A DNA stretch of 64,000 nt from Kribbella qitaiheensis (GTDB taxonomy: Bacteria; Actinomycetota; Actinomycetes; Propionibacteriales; Kribbellaceae): NCBI RefSeq assembly GCF_014217565.1, contig NZ_CP043661.1:4278001-4342000 (forward strand). Reading direction: 5' to 3'. Numbering within the stretch: position 1 is the stretch's first letter; every line of letters starts with the position of its first letter. The notes beneath the pieces were generated by a model, which worked only from the letters and a program-made list of their open reading frames with translations, ran no database searches and was not told the origin of the DNA. A program made the translations under genes and the position numbers. Below are positions 23,749-32,541 of the stretch, in pieces.

Positions 23749-25882
23749 TCGTCATCACCCGCGCGTAGTTCGCGCCGTACACCAGCCCGGGACCCTTCTT
23801 GCTCGTGCCGTCGCCACGGCGCCGCATGGTCATCGGCAGCTCCACCACCCGCGCTCCGCTCGCCAGTACTCCGAGCAGCAGCTCCGACGACTGGTACTGC
23901 GGCTCACGCAGTGTGACCGAGCATGCCAGCGCGGCCCGCATCGCCCGGAACCCGAACGACGTGTCGGTCAGCTTCCGCCGGGTCAGGACCGACGCGAGTA
24001 CGGCGAAGACCCGTACGCCGAGCCAGCGCAACTTGCTGTCGGCATCTTCTTTGCCGAGACGGCGCGACCCGGTGACGAAGTCGGCCTGCCCGTCCAGGAT
24101 CGGCTGCAGCAACACGTCCAGCTCACTGTTGTCGTACTGCCCGTCCGCATCCGTTGTCACCACGTATTGCGCTCCGCCCTGCGCAGCCAGCTGGTAGCCA
24201 AGCCTGAGCGCAGCGCCCTGACCACGATTGGCAGGCGCCTCGCAGACGAAGGCCCCGTACGCCGCGGCCACCTCCGCCGTGTTGTCAGAGGCACCATCCA
24301 CCACCACCAGTACGTCGAGCGGCAGCCCTGCACCTGTCTTCGGCATGTTCTGCAGCACCGAACCGATCCCGTCGGCCTCGTTGTAGGCGGCAATCACCAC
24401 GACCAGCGGTGCGAAGCTAGCTGCGCCGTGAACCTTGCGGAAGTTCTCCACAGCCTCGGAGTCGACCTTGTCGGGGTAGGTGGCCAGTGGAGGCCTCGCC
24501 TGGTCCCGGCCGAGGATGGCCGTCAGCCCGATCGCCCCGGCGAGCGGGAAGAGCACCAGCCCCGGCAGCTGGTACCGCCAGGAGAACTCGAAGGCGGCGG
24601 ACCCCAGTAGCAACACGATCCCGGAAGCTGCAGGCAGCAGTGCCGCAGCGCGGAGCCTGGATTGTCTGGCCCGGCCGAGTCCGGCAGCGGCAGCCAGACC
24701 GATCAAGGCCGCGATCCCCAACGCCAAGCCGGAGGTGTAGCCGCCGTTCAGCTGGTAGGCGCGCAGGATCTCCGCCGCGCCTTTGTGCACGCGCGGCGAA
24801 GACCCGCCGTACTCCCGAGCCGCGTCGGCGGTGTTCTGGTCGCTCCCGTTCGGATAGGTCAGCTGGAACTGCCACCGATCGAGCGGTACGTCGTCCGGCG
24901 AGGTGGTCCGGGTCGGCGCGAAGCCCTTGAGGAAGTCCTTCAGGGCCGCCTTGGTCACGTCCAGCGGCTGGTGCTGGATCACCAACCTGGCGAACTTCGT
25001 CGCGAGCTCTTGCTTGGTCGTGCCCGGCGGCAACGGCTGCGGTGGCCAGTTCGGGTCGCCGTAGTGGTTGTGGGCGTACTTGTCGACGCCCAGTCGCTGT
25101 CCGAGCGGCTCGACCGGGCAGAACAACTTGGTACCCGCATCGAGCGGCAACTTGGAGCAGTCCGCGACCACGGCGGTCCGGCCGTAGAGCACCTGGTTCT
25201 CTGCGCCGGTGAAACCCCACCGGCCGGTCTCCGAGTGGAAGTAGCCGACATAGCCGGCGAAGACCAGCAGGAATCCGGCGATGGCAGCGCCAGTACGCAG
25301 TACGAGCCTGGTCTTGTGGTGACGCCAGGCAGAGCCGGCCACGACGAGGTACAGCACCACGCCGAGCAGCAGAGTCATGCCGATCGCGCGTACGGCGAAG
25401 GCGGCCCCTAGCAGCAGGCCGACCATGCCTGCCCGCTCCCAGCCGGGCACGCCTCGGCCTAGAAGCAACCAGAGAATGCCGACGAGCAGTACGTCGAACG
25501 TGGTCTCGGCCATGATGTTCTGCTCGATCTGGACCTGGTAGGCGTCGAGCAGGACCGGAGCGGCGGCCACTGCGGCCAACCAGCGATAGACCCCGAGCCG
25601 CCGGGCAAGTGCGTAGAGCGCGATGCCCAGGCAGAGCCCGACCAGGTGCTGCACGATCACCACGAAGGCCAAGCCGCCCAGGTCGACCAGCGGGCGCAGT
25701 ACGAGGTCGTAGCCGATCGGGTTGAGCTGATCCGGCTTCAGCTCCTCCATGTTCGCCAGGTAGTGCACGGAGTCTGTGTAGATGATCGCGGGGCGGTAGG
25801 CGATCGTTGCAAGTACCCGAAGCAGCGTGCCCACCACCAGGAAGATGGTGAGCAGCCAGTGCTTACGCAGTACCTGCGTCAT
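23666..25882 (-). CDS. Membrane glycosyltransferase fused to a GT2 (DPM-like) domain
   Basis: 738 residues from ATG 25882, which overlaps the TAA of the epimerase gene (TAATG) once that gene's frameshift is corrected. Residues about 1-480 form a polytopic GT-C-like module (IYTDSVHYLANMEEL, YQVQIEQNIMAETTFDVLLVG, many helices). Residues about 500-738 form a family 2 glycosyltransferase: VVVIAAYNEADGIGSVL, VVDGASDNTAEVA, NRGQGAALRLG, VTTDADGQYDNSELDVLL and VTGSRRLGKEDADS, similar to dolichyl-phosphate-mannose synthases. A single chain could both make a polyprenyl-phosphate sugar and use it. Together with GtrA and the SqdB-like enzyme it suggests surface-glycan assembly. Confidence 0.78.
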   Translation of the reverse strand: MTQVLRKHWLLTIFLVVGTLLRVLATIAYRPAIIYTDSVHYLANMEELKPDQLNPIGYDLVLRPLVDLGGLAFVVIVQHLVGLCLGIALYALARRLGVYRWLAAVAAAPVLLDAYQVQIEQNIMAETTFDVLLVGILWLLLGRGVPGWERAGMVGLLLGAAFAVRAIGMTLLLGVVLYLVVAGSAWRHHKTRLVLRTGAAIAGFLLVFAGYVGYFHSETGRWGFTGAENQVLYGRTAVVADCSKLPLDAGTKLFCPVEPLGQRLGVDKYAHNHYGDPNWPPQPLPPGTTKQELATKFARLVIQHQPLDVTKAALKDFLKGFAPTRTTSPDDVPLDRWQFQLTYPNGSDQNTADAAREYGGSSPRVHKGAAEILRAYQLNGGYTSGLALGIAALIGLAAAAGLGRARQSRLRAAALLPAASGIVLLLGSAAFEFSWRYQLPGLVLFPLAGAIGLTAILGRDQARPPLATYPDKVDSEAVENFRKVHGAASFAPLVVVIAAYNEADGIGSVLQNMPKTGAGLPLDVLVVVDGASDNTAEVAAAYGAFVCEAPANRGQGAALRLGYQLAAQGGAQYVVTTDADGQYDNSELDVLLQPILDGQADFVTGSRRLGKEDADSKLRWLGVRVFAVLASVLTRRKLTDTSFGFRAMRAALACSVTLREPQYQSSELLLGVLASGARVVELPMTMRRRGDGTSKKGPGLVYGANYARVMTTTWWREYVLRRRPAWRTRTGRTARTSG

Positions 25883-26791
25883 TATTGGCGAAAGTACTGC
25901 CACGTTCGTGCCAGGGCCGTCGGTCAGCGACACACTCGGCCGGTAGCCCAACGACTCGGCACTGGCCGACACGTCGACCACCACTGCCGGCATCTCCCCC
26001 GCAGGAGCGTCCACGTGCTCGGCCGGGATCGCAGTACCGGTCACTGCTCGTACGGCGTCGACCAGCTCGAGCACGGAGACCGAGTTGCCCGAGCCGACGA
26101 TCGCCCGGCCGCTGTAGCCGGTCTCCAGCGCCAGCAGGATCGCTCCGACAACGTCGTCCACGTAGACGAGGTCCCGTCGCTGCAGGCCATCGCCGTAGAC
26201 CCGTACGCCGGAGCCCGTGAGCGCCGCGCGCATCAGGCGCGGCACGAAGCTGTCCTTGTGCGACATGCCCGGCCCGTAGACGTTGGTGAAGCGCAGTGCC
26301 GCAGTACTGAGGCCGTAGCTACCCGAGTACGCCGAGAGCAGCATCTCCCCCGCCGCCTTCGTCGCGCCGTACGGCGTGAGGGGGCGCAGCGGCAGGTCGG
26401 CGGTGATCGTCGATGCGCCGACATCACCGACGACGGCATTGGTGGAGGCGAGCACGAACGAGCCGACGCCGCTGCCGCGGGACAGCTCCAGGAGCACCTG
26501 GGTGATCGTGACGTTCTCGGCGAAGGTCCGCATCGGGGCGTCGACGGAACGGAGTACGGAGGTCAGTGCGGCGAGATGGACCACGGCCCGGGGTCGCGTC
26601 TCGAAGGCCGAGATACAGACCTCCTGTTCGGCGAGATCGCCGGTGATCACCGTGACGCCGTCGTCCCAACCGGGGTCCGGCTGCTCCCGGTCGACGGCCG
26701 TCACCGGGACGTCCCGTTCCCGCAGCGCGGCCACGACCGCACGCCCGATGAAGCCGGAGGCTCCGGTGACCAGCACCCTGTCCGCATCCAT
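25882..26791 (-). pseudogene. NAD-dependent epimerase/dehydratase, one-base frameshift near the end
   Basis: Starts MDADRVLVTGASGFIGRAVVAAL, with the GxxGxxG Rossmann motif; LASTNAVVGD holds the catalytic Ser/Thr region, PYGATKAAGE the YxxxK, and NVYGPGMSHKDSFVPR is typical of extended SDR sugar-nucleotide epimerases. The conserved end GYRPSVSLTDGL reads out of frame after minus-strand ACGGCCCTGG (25911-25920): removing one C gives L-A-R-T-W-Q-Y-F-R-Q and a TAA overlapping the next ATG, a 302-residue protein. As written, the frame runs on into the glycosyltransferase and mimics a 1040-residue fusion. Probably modifies a nucleotide sugar for the adjacent glycosyltransferases. Confidence 0.82.
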
Positions 26792-26860
26792 GCGAGTCAA
26801 CCTACCGCCGGGCGCCCAACGCGCCGCCGCGGGGAACCGTCCGCGACGAACCCTTGACCA

Positions 26861-26913
26861 GGGGTGATCATGATGGGCAGGATCACCCCGGACGCGGGCT
26901 GACAACCTTGTCA
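26861..26913 (+). promoter_or_regulatory. Two inverted repeats ahead of the GH92 gene
   Basis: GGGGTGATC (26861-26869) and GATCACCCC (26881-26889) form a perfect 9-bp-arm inverted repeat just after a TTGACC box. A second element TGACAA-CC-TTGTCA lies at 26900-26913. Both sit between the divergent epimerase and GH92 genes and look like regulator binding sites for the mannosidase promoter. Confidence 0.5.
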
Positions 26914-26979
26914 TCGGGGCCGCGTATCCATCGGCGATCGGCGCTGCCGCGTGCCGGTCTTCCTGTTCTAGGAGCGTAG

Positions 26980-29900
26980 ATGAATCTCCGCCGCCCTCTG
27001 GGGCTCGTCACGTCTCTCGGCCTTGTTGTGACAATGACTGCCATGACGTCAGCGAGCGCCTCCGTGCCCACCGAGTCCCAGGCCGCCGGCCAGCCGGTCG
27101 CCACCGGCTCCATCGCGATCGGGTCCTCCTTCTTCACTTCCTTCGAGCCGGGCCAGCCGCAGCCCGGCTACACCGATGCGGTCGAGACCGGACCGGACGG
27201 GAAACCCCGGACCGGCGGTGTCGAAGGCCCGACGCCGACCGGGATCGGCGGCAGCGAGATGGACAAGGTCACCAAGGTCGAAGCGAGCGGCGAGAACACC
27301 GGAGGCGGTGAGATCGCGACGAACGTGGCCGACGGCGACAAGTTCACCAAGTGGCTGGTGTTCGAGCCGACCGGCTGGCTGACCTACCGGACGTCCGCGC
27401 CGGTGACGATCAAGAAGTACGCGCTGACCTCGGCGAACGACGCCGACGGCCGGGACCCGAAGAACTGGACCGTGTCCGGCTCGAACGACGGGACGACCTG
27501 GTCCACTCTGGACACCCGGACGGACGAGAGCTTCGAGTCCCGGTTCCAGACCAAGGAGTACACGTTCGACAACGCCACGGCGTACACGTTCTACAAGCTC
27601 GACATCACCGCGAACCACGGCGAGAACATCGTCCAGCTCGCCGACTGGTACCTGTCCAACGGCGCGCCGCTGCCGCCACCCGGCGAGGTCGCCGAGTCGC
27701 GGCTCGACTCCGGCCCGACCAGCGCCTACAACGCCCGCGCCCGGACCGGTTTTACCGGGGTGAAGTCCTTCCGGTACGCCGGGCACCAGACCGCCGAGGG
27801 TCGCGGCTACACGTGGAACAAGATCGCCGACGTGGATCTCAAGGTCGGCAAGGACACCCGGCTGGGCTACAAGATCTTCCCCGAGCACGTCGAGGGTGAT
27901 CTGAGCTACCCGAGCACCTACGCGGCGGTGGACCTGGCGTTCACCGACGGCACCTACCTGAGCGATCTGAAGGCCAAGGACAACCACGGCTTCCCGCTCA
28001 GCCCGCGCGGGCAGGGCGAGGCGAAGGGCCTGTCCACGAACCAGTGGAACAACATCGACGCCGATCTCGGCAAGGTCGCCGCGGGCAAGACGATCGCGCG
28101 GATCCTGGTCGGGTACGACAAGCCGTCCGGACCGGCCGACTTCCGCGGCTGGATCGACGACGTGCGGATCGCAAATGGCACAGTCGACCCTGCCTTTAGT
28201 GACACAGCGGCCCAGAAGACGGCGAAGAAGCACCCGTCGGACCTGGCGATCACCACTCGCGGGACGAACTCGACCGGCGGGTTCTCCCGGGGCAACAACT
28301 TCCCGGCGACCGCCGTACCGCACGGCTTCAACTTCTGGACCCCGGTCACGAACGCCGGCTCGACGTCCTGGCTGTACGACTACGCCAAGGGCAACAACGA
28401 CCAGAACAAGCCGGAGATCCAGGCATTCTCGATCAGCCACGAGCCGAGTCCGTGGATGGGTGACCGGCAGACCTTCCAGGTGATGCCGTCCACGGCCGAC
28501 ACCCCGACGGCCGACCGGGACGCCCGGGCCTGGGCGTTAAGCCATGACAACGAGATCGCCCGGCCGTACTACTACGGCGTCACCTTCGACAACGGCAACG
28601 CCGTCGAGATGGCACCGACCGACCATGCCGCGATGCTGCGGTTCTCCTTCCCGGCGGGCAAGTCGTCGCTGATCTTCGACAACGCCAGCAACCTCGGCGG
28701 GTTGACGCTCGACGCGGCGACCGGTGTGGTGACCGGCTACACCGACATCAAGTCCGGCCTGTCCACCGGCGCCGGCCGCCTGTTCGTGTACGGCGTGGTC
28801 GACCAGAAAGTGGTTGCCTCCGGCAAGCTTGCGGACGGTGGCGGCGCGAACGTCGGCGGCTACTTCTCCTTCGACCCGTCGGTGAAGCAGGTCCAGCTGC
28901 GGATGGCGACCTCGCTGCTCGGTACCGCGCAGGCGAAGAAGAACCTCGAGCTGGAACTCGGCGCGAGCAGCAAGTTCGACAAGGTGAAGGCGGCGGCCCA
29001 GGACGCCTGGGACGGCAAGCTCAGCACCATCGAGGTCGAGGGTGCCACCGCGGACCAGCTGCACACCATGTACTCGAACCTCTACCGGCTGTTCCTCTAC
29101 CCGAACAACGGCTCGGAGAACACCGGTACGGCGAGGAAGCCGGTGATCACCTACGCCTCGCCGACCTCACCGAAGGTCGGTGCGGACACCCCGACGGCGA
29201 CCGGCTCCAAGATCGTGGCCGGCCAGACCTATGTGAACAACGGGTTCTGGGACACCTACCGGACCGTCTGGCCGGCGTACTCGCTGTTCTCGCAGGACGA
29301 CGCGGCCGCGCTGGTGAACGGATTCGTCCAGCAGTACAAGGACGGCGGCTGGATCTCGCGCTGGTCCTCGCCGGGCTACGCCAACCTGATGGTCGGCACC
29401 AGCTCGGACGTGGCCTTCGCCGATGCCTACCTCAAGGGGATCAAGGGCATCGACGTCCAGGCGGCGTACGACGCTGCGCTCAAGAACGCAGCGGCCCGGC
29501 CGCCGACAGACAACGTCGGTCGCAAGGGGCTGGACCGGTCGGTGTTCAACGGCTACACGGCCAACACCACCGGTGAGGGCTACAGCTGGTCGATGGACGG
29601 CTACATCAACGACTTCGGCATCGCGAACATGTCGAAGGCCCTGTACGACAAGGCGAAGAAGAGCGACCCGCGCAAGCAGGAGTACCTGGACAACTACAAC
29701 TACTACCTGAACCGCGCCCGCAACTACGTCACGCTGTTCGACCCGGCGCTGAACTTCTTCCAGGGCAAGGACGAGCAGGGCGTCTGGGGCAACTCGCCGT
29801 CGACGTTCGACCCGCAGGACTGGGGTCACGACTACACCGAGACGAACGCGTGGAACATGGCGTTCTCCGCTCCGCAGGACGGCGCCGGCCTGGCCGCCCT

Positions 29901-31029
29901 GTACGGCGGTCGCGACGGTCTGGCGAAGAAGCTCGACGAGTTCTTCAGCACTCCTGAAGACGCGTTGCACACCGGCGGTTACGGCGGCACGATCCACGAG
30001 ATGCTCGAGGCTCGCGACGTCCGGATGGGCCAGTACGGCCACTCGAACCAGCCGTCGCACCACATCGCCTACATGTACGACTTCGCCGGTCAGCCGTCTA
30101 AGACGCAAGAGAAGGTGCGCGAGATCCTCGACCGGCTCTACCTCGGCTCGGAGATCGGCCAGGGCTACCCCGGCGACGAGGACAACGGCGAGATGTCGTC
30201 CTGGTACCTGTTCAGCATGCTCGGGTTCTACCCGCTCCAGGTGGGCTCCCCGACGTACGCGATCGGTGCGCCGCTGTTCACCAAGGCGACGATCCGGCTG
30301 GCCGACGGCAAGAAGCTGGTGGTCAGCGCGCCGAAGAACAGCGCGAAGAACCTGTACGTGAAGGGCGTCAAGGTCAACGGCAAGAACTGGACCTCGACCG
30401 CGCTGCCGCACTCGCTGATCGCGGACGGCGGCAAAATCGAGTTCGACATGACCGACAAGCCGTCGGCCTGGGGCAGCGGCCGCAACGACGCTCCCCCGTC
30501 GATCACGAAGCCGGGCGAGGACCCGATGACGTGGCGCGACTCGACCGAGGACGAGGGCGCTGTCACCGCGTCCGGTGGTGCCGACGTCGCCGCACTGACC
30601 GACAACGACTCGAAGACCCAGGTCACGCTGACCGGGGCGACTCCGACCGTGACGGTCAACCTGACGACCGGCCGGCCGGTCACGATGTACAGCCTGACCA
30701 GCGGAAACACCGGTACTGCGCCGTCGGCATGGGCGCTGGAGGGCTCGAACGACGGGACCAGCTGGACGCAGGTGGACAAGCGGACCGCCCAGACCTGGGC
30801 CTTCCCGGCGTACACCAGGTCGTTCAGCGTGGCCTCGCCGAAGGCGTTCACGCGGTACCGGCTGGTGCTGACTCCGGCCGCCGGGGCTGACGGGGTGACG
30901 TTGTCCGAGCTCGAGCTGCTCGGCACTCTGAAGGGCGTCGAGGCCGGGACGCACCCGAGCGACAAGCGGGTGGCAGAGACCAAGCCGAGCCCGACCCCGT
31001 CGCAGTCGATCGACCGCAACTTCGGCTGA
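26980..31029 (+). CDS. Secreted GH92 alpha-mannosidase with two F5/8C-type modules
   Basis: 1349 residues. Sec signal peptide at 1-28 (VTMTAMTSASA). Residues about 90-230 form a discoidin/CBM32-like module (KWLVFEPTGWLTYRTSAPVTIKKYAL, WTVSGSNDGTTW), about 420-1160 the GH92 catalytic region (PHGFNFWTPVTNAGSTSWLYDY, NNGFWDTYRTVWPAYSLF, TNAWNMAFSAPQDGAGLAALYGG, GYPGDEDNGEMSSWYLFSMLGFYPL) with the conserved GDEDNGEMS acid/base motif, and about 1190-1330 a second F5/8C module. GH92 enzymes are calcium-dependent exo-alpha-mannosidases acting on mannans or N-glycans. Neighbouring mannosyltransferase genes suggest a link to mannose-containing glycans. Two strong hairpins follow the stop. Confidence 0.95.
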   Translation: MNLRRPLGLVTSLGLVVTMTAMTSASASVPTESQAAGQPVATGSIAIGSSFFTSFEPGQPQPGYTDAVETGPDGKPRTGGVEGPTPTGIGGSEMDKVTKVEASGENTGGGEIATNVADGDKFTKWLVFEPTGWLTYRTSAPVTIKKYALTSANDADGRDPKNWTVSGSNDGTTWSTLDTRTDESFESRFQTKEYTFDNATAYTFYKLDITANHGENIVQLADWYLSNGAPLPPPGEVAESRLDSGPTSAYNARARTGFTGVKSFRYAGHQTAEGRGYTWNKIADVDLKVGKDTRLGYKIFPEHVEGDLSYPSTYAAVDLAFTDGTYLSDLKAKDNHGFPLSPRGQGEAKGLSTNQWNNIDADLGKVAAGKTIARILVGYDKPSGPADFRGWIDDVRIANGTVDPAFSDTAAQKTAKKHPSDLAITTRGTNSTGGFSRGNNFPATAVPHGFNFWTPVTNAGSTSWLYDYAKGNNDQNKPEIQAFSISHEPSPWMGDRQTFQVMPSTADTPTADRDARAWALSHDNEIARPYYYGVTFDNGNAVEMAPTDHAAMLRFSFPAGKSSLIFDNASNLGGLTLDAATGVVTGYTDIKSGLSTGAGRLFVYGVVDQKVVASGKLADGGGANVGGYFSFDPSVKQVQLRMATSLLGTAQAKKNLELELGASSKFDKVKAAAQDAWDGKLSTIEVEGATADQLHTMYSNLYRLFLYPNNGSENTGTARKPVITYASPTSPKVGADTPTATGSKIVAGQTYVNNGFWDTYRTVWPAYSLFSQDDAAALVNGFVQQYKDGGWISRWSSPGYANLMVGTSSDVAFADAYLKGIKGIDVQAAYDAALKNAAARPPTDNVGRKGLDRSVFNGYTANTTGEGYSWSMDGYINDFGIANMSKALYDKAKKSDPRKQEYLDNYNYYLNRARNYVTLFDPALNFFQGKDEQGVWGNSPSTFDPQDWGHDYTETNAWNMAFSAPQDGAGLAALYGGRDGLAKKLDEFFSTPEDALHTGGYGGTIHEMLEARDVRMGQYGHSNQPSHHIAYMYDFAGQPSKTQEKVREILDRLYLGSEIGQGYPGDEDNGEMSSWYLFSMLGFYPLQVGSPTYAIGAPLFTKATIRLADGKKLVVSAPKNSAKNLYVKGVKVNGKNWTSTALPHSLIADGGKIEFDMTDKPSAWGSGRNDAPPSITKPGEDPMTWRDSTEDEGAVTASGGADVAALTDNDSKTQVTLTGATPTVTVNLTTGRPVTMYSLTSGNTGTAPSAWALEGSNDGTSWTQVDKRTAQTWAFPAYTRSFSVASPKAFTRYRLVLTPAAGADGVTLSELELLGTLKGVEAGTHPSDKRVAETKPSPTPSQSIDRNFG

Positions 31030-31037
31030 GCCGAAAA

Positions 31038-31066
31038 CGGCGGCCACCAGAACCTGGTGGCCGCCG
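31038..31066 (+). terminator. Terminator hairpin 1 after the GH92 gene
   Basis: GGCGGCCACCAG-AAC-CTGGTGGCCGCC is a perfect 12-bp stem with a 3-base loop, ten bases after the stop codon. There is no T tract, as is common in actinobacteria. Confidence 0.8.
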
Positions 31067-31087
31067 CCTGCCTCGCGGGCAAGACTT

Positions 31088-31120
31088 CCGGCGGAACCTG
31101 CCCCTGAGAGGTTCCGCCGG
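31088..31120 (+). terminator. Terminator hairpin 2 after the GH92 gene
   Basis: CCGGCGGAACCT and AGGTTCCGCCGG pair over 12 bp around a 9-base loop and are followed by a T-containing stretch (ACGTTTGTTCC). With the first hairpin it makes a tandem terminator between convergent transcription units. Confidence 0.8.
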
Positions 31121-31277
31121 ACGTTTGTTCCCGTCGATCAGAAAGAAATGGAGGGGTGGCGACCCCGCCCGGCCTGCCACCCCTTCACACCGTACTGACG
31201 ACCGAGCCCCCGGATAGGTTGCCTAGGGCCAAATCTGTCCACATCATGGACAGGTACGCCTGGCAACCGAGGTCTCC

Positions 31278-32471
31278 TCAACCGGTCCAGCGGCCGATGA
31301 AGAACGCGGCGGCCCAGACGGCGGCGAGGGGGATCGCCACGGCCAGGTACAGCCGGCCGAGCCATGGTCTTCGTTCGACCAGGACGGCGAGGCCGATCCA
31401 CAACGGCCACCAGAGCAGCGTCGCCCGGGTCAGCGAGTAGACCCAGAAGGAAGTAGTGAACGCGCCGACCGTCGCGGCGACCCAGGCGGCCTCGCCCCAG
31501 GACCGGCGCCAAAGCAGCCAGGCCAGCAGCACGAGTCCGACGAACAGCGCGACCAGCTCGGCGCGGAACATCCAGGTCCAGTCGCTGCGGTCGGCCGGGA
31601 AGTGGCCCTTGGTCGCGGCCTGGACCGTGTGCAGCACCGAGGTCCACGGCCAGGTGAACTCGCGCGCCCAGCCCTTCTCCTGCGCCTGTTGCCAGGCGAA
31701 CCATGACCCGTGGATCTTCTTCAGGTACGCCATGAACGCGACCACCGGGAGGACCGGCAGCAGCAGCCATGGCAAGGAGGCCCAGTCGCGCTTCTTCGAG
31801 GTGAGGAACTCGACGCCGAGCGCGAAGATCAGGAAGATCCCGGACACCCGCACGGTCGACGCGAACGCGACCAGGATCGCCGCCCGCGCCCAGCGCCCCT
31901 GCCGCGCCGCCAGCCAGGCAGGGAAGGCGAAGGCACAGAACAGGGCCTCGGTGTACGGCGCGGCGAGGAAGACACCGACCGGCGCGGTGAACCAGATCAG
32001 TGCTGCCTTGGGCCCCAGGTTGGCCAGCTGGGGAAACTCGTACTGCGCCAGCCGGGCCAGGTAGATCCCGGCGACGGCGCTGGCGATCAGGGAGACCAGG
32101 ATCCCGCCGCCGACGTACCCGATCCCGAGCCAGCTCGCGGCGCGCATCAGCGCCGGGAAGCCGGGGAAGAACGCCGCCAGCGGTGCGCCCGAAGGCTCAC
32201 CGTGGTTGTAACCGAACTCCGCGACCGCCTTGAAGTGCCAGACGTCCCACTGCAGCCAAGCCCGCCAGACGTTCGGGTAGTCGGTGCCCCGGTTGAAGAG
32301 CAGCGGCGCCGAGATCGAGAGCACGAAGATCCCGATCCGGCTGACCAGCCACCAACCGAGCGTCTCGCGGGCGCTCAGGTCCGACAGATACCGCCGCGGG
32401 CTGACACCTTCACGAGCCCGCCGGGCCCGCCTCGGCTGCTCGTCAGCCGTCCGTTCGAACACAGCACTCAC
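31278..32471 (-). CDS. PIG-V-like mannosyltransferase (GT-C membrane protein)
   Basis: About 397 residues with roughly ten hydrophobic helices. Early WDVWHFKAVAEFGY has the WD-x-WHF form of the first luminal loop of PIG-V/GPI-mannosyltransferase-2-like enzymes, and AAFFPGFPALMR, APYTEALFCAFAFPAWLAARQ and STVRVSGIFLI follow the family order. These transfer mannose from polyprenyl-phosphate-mannose on the outer face of the membrane. Start ambiguous: GTG codons at 32474, 32471 and 32462 and a TTG at 32492 are in frame. It lies between the GH92 mannosidase and the PBP gene. Confidence 0.75.
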   Translation of the reverse strand: MSAVFERTADEQPRRARRAREGVSPRRYLSDLSARETLGWWLVSRIGIFVLSISAPLLFNRGTDYPNVWRAWLQWDVWHFKAVAEFGYNHGEPSGAPLAAFFPGFPALMRAASWLGIGYVGGGILVSLIASAVAGIYLARLAQYEFPQLANLGPKAALIWFTAPVGVFLAAPYTEALFCAFAFPAWLAARQGRWARAAILVAFASTVRVSGIFLIFALGVEFLTSKKRDWASLPWLLLPVLPVVAFMAYLKKIHGSWFAWQQAQEKGWAREFTWPWTSVLHTVQAATKGHFPADRSDWTWMFRAELVALFVGLVLLAWLLWRRSWGEAAWVAATVGAFTTSFWVYSLTRATLLWWPLWIGLAVLVERRPWLGRLYLAVAIPLAAVWAAAFFIGRWTG

Positions 32472-32541
32472 CACCCAGGCGCGGACAACCAAGAGGGCGG
32501 CTCATGCCCCCAATCGTGCCTCATAACCGCAGGACTACCCC

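Noticed and set aside
23666..26914. A continuous frame of 1082 codons as one three-domain protein
   Set aside because: The conserved epimerase C terminus and a TAATG junction appear after a one-base correction, so two genes are more likely; codons before 26791 are upstream noise.
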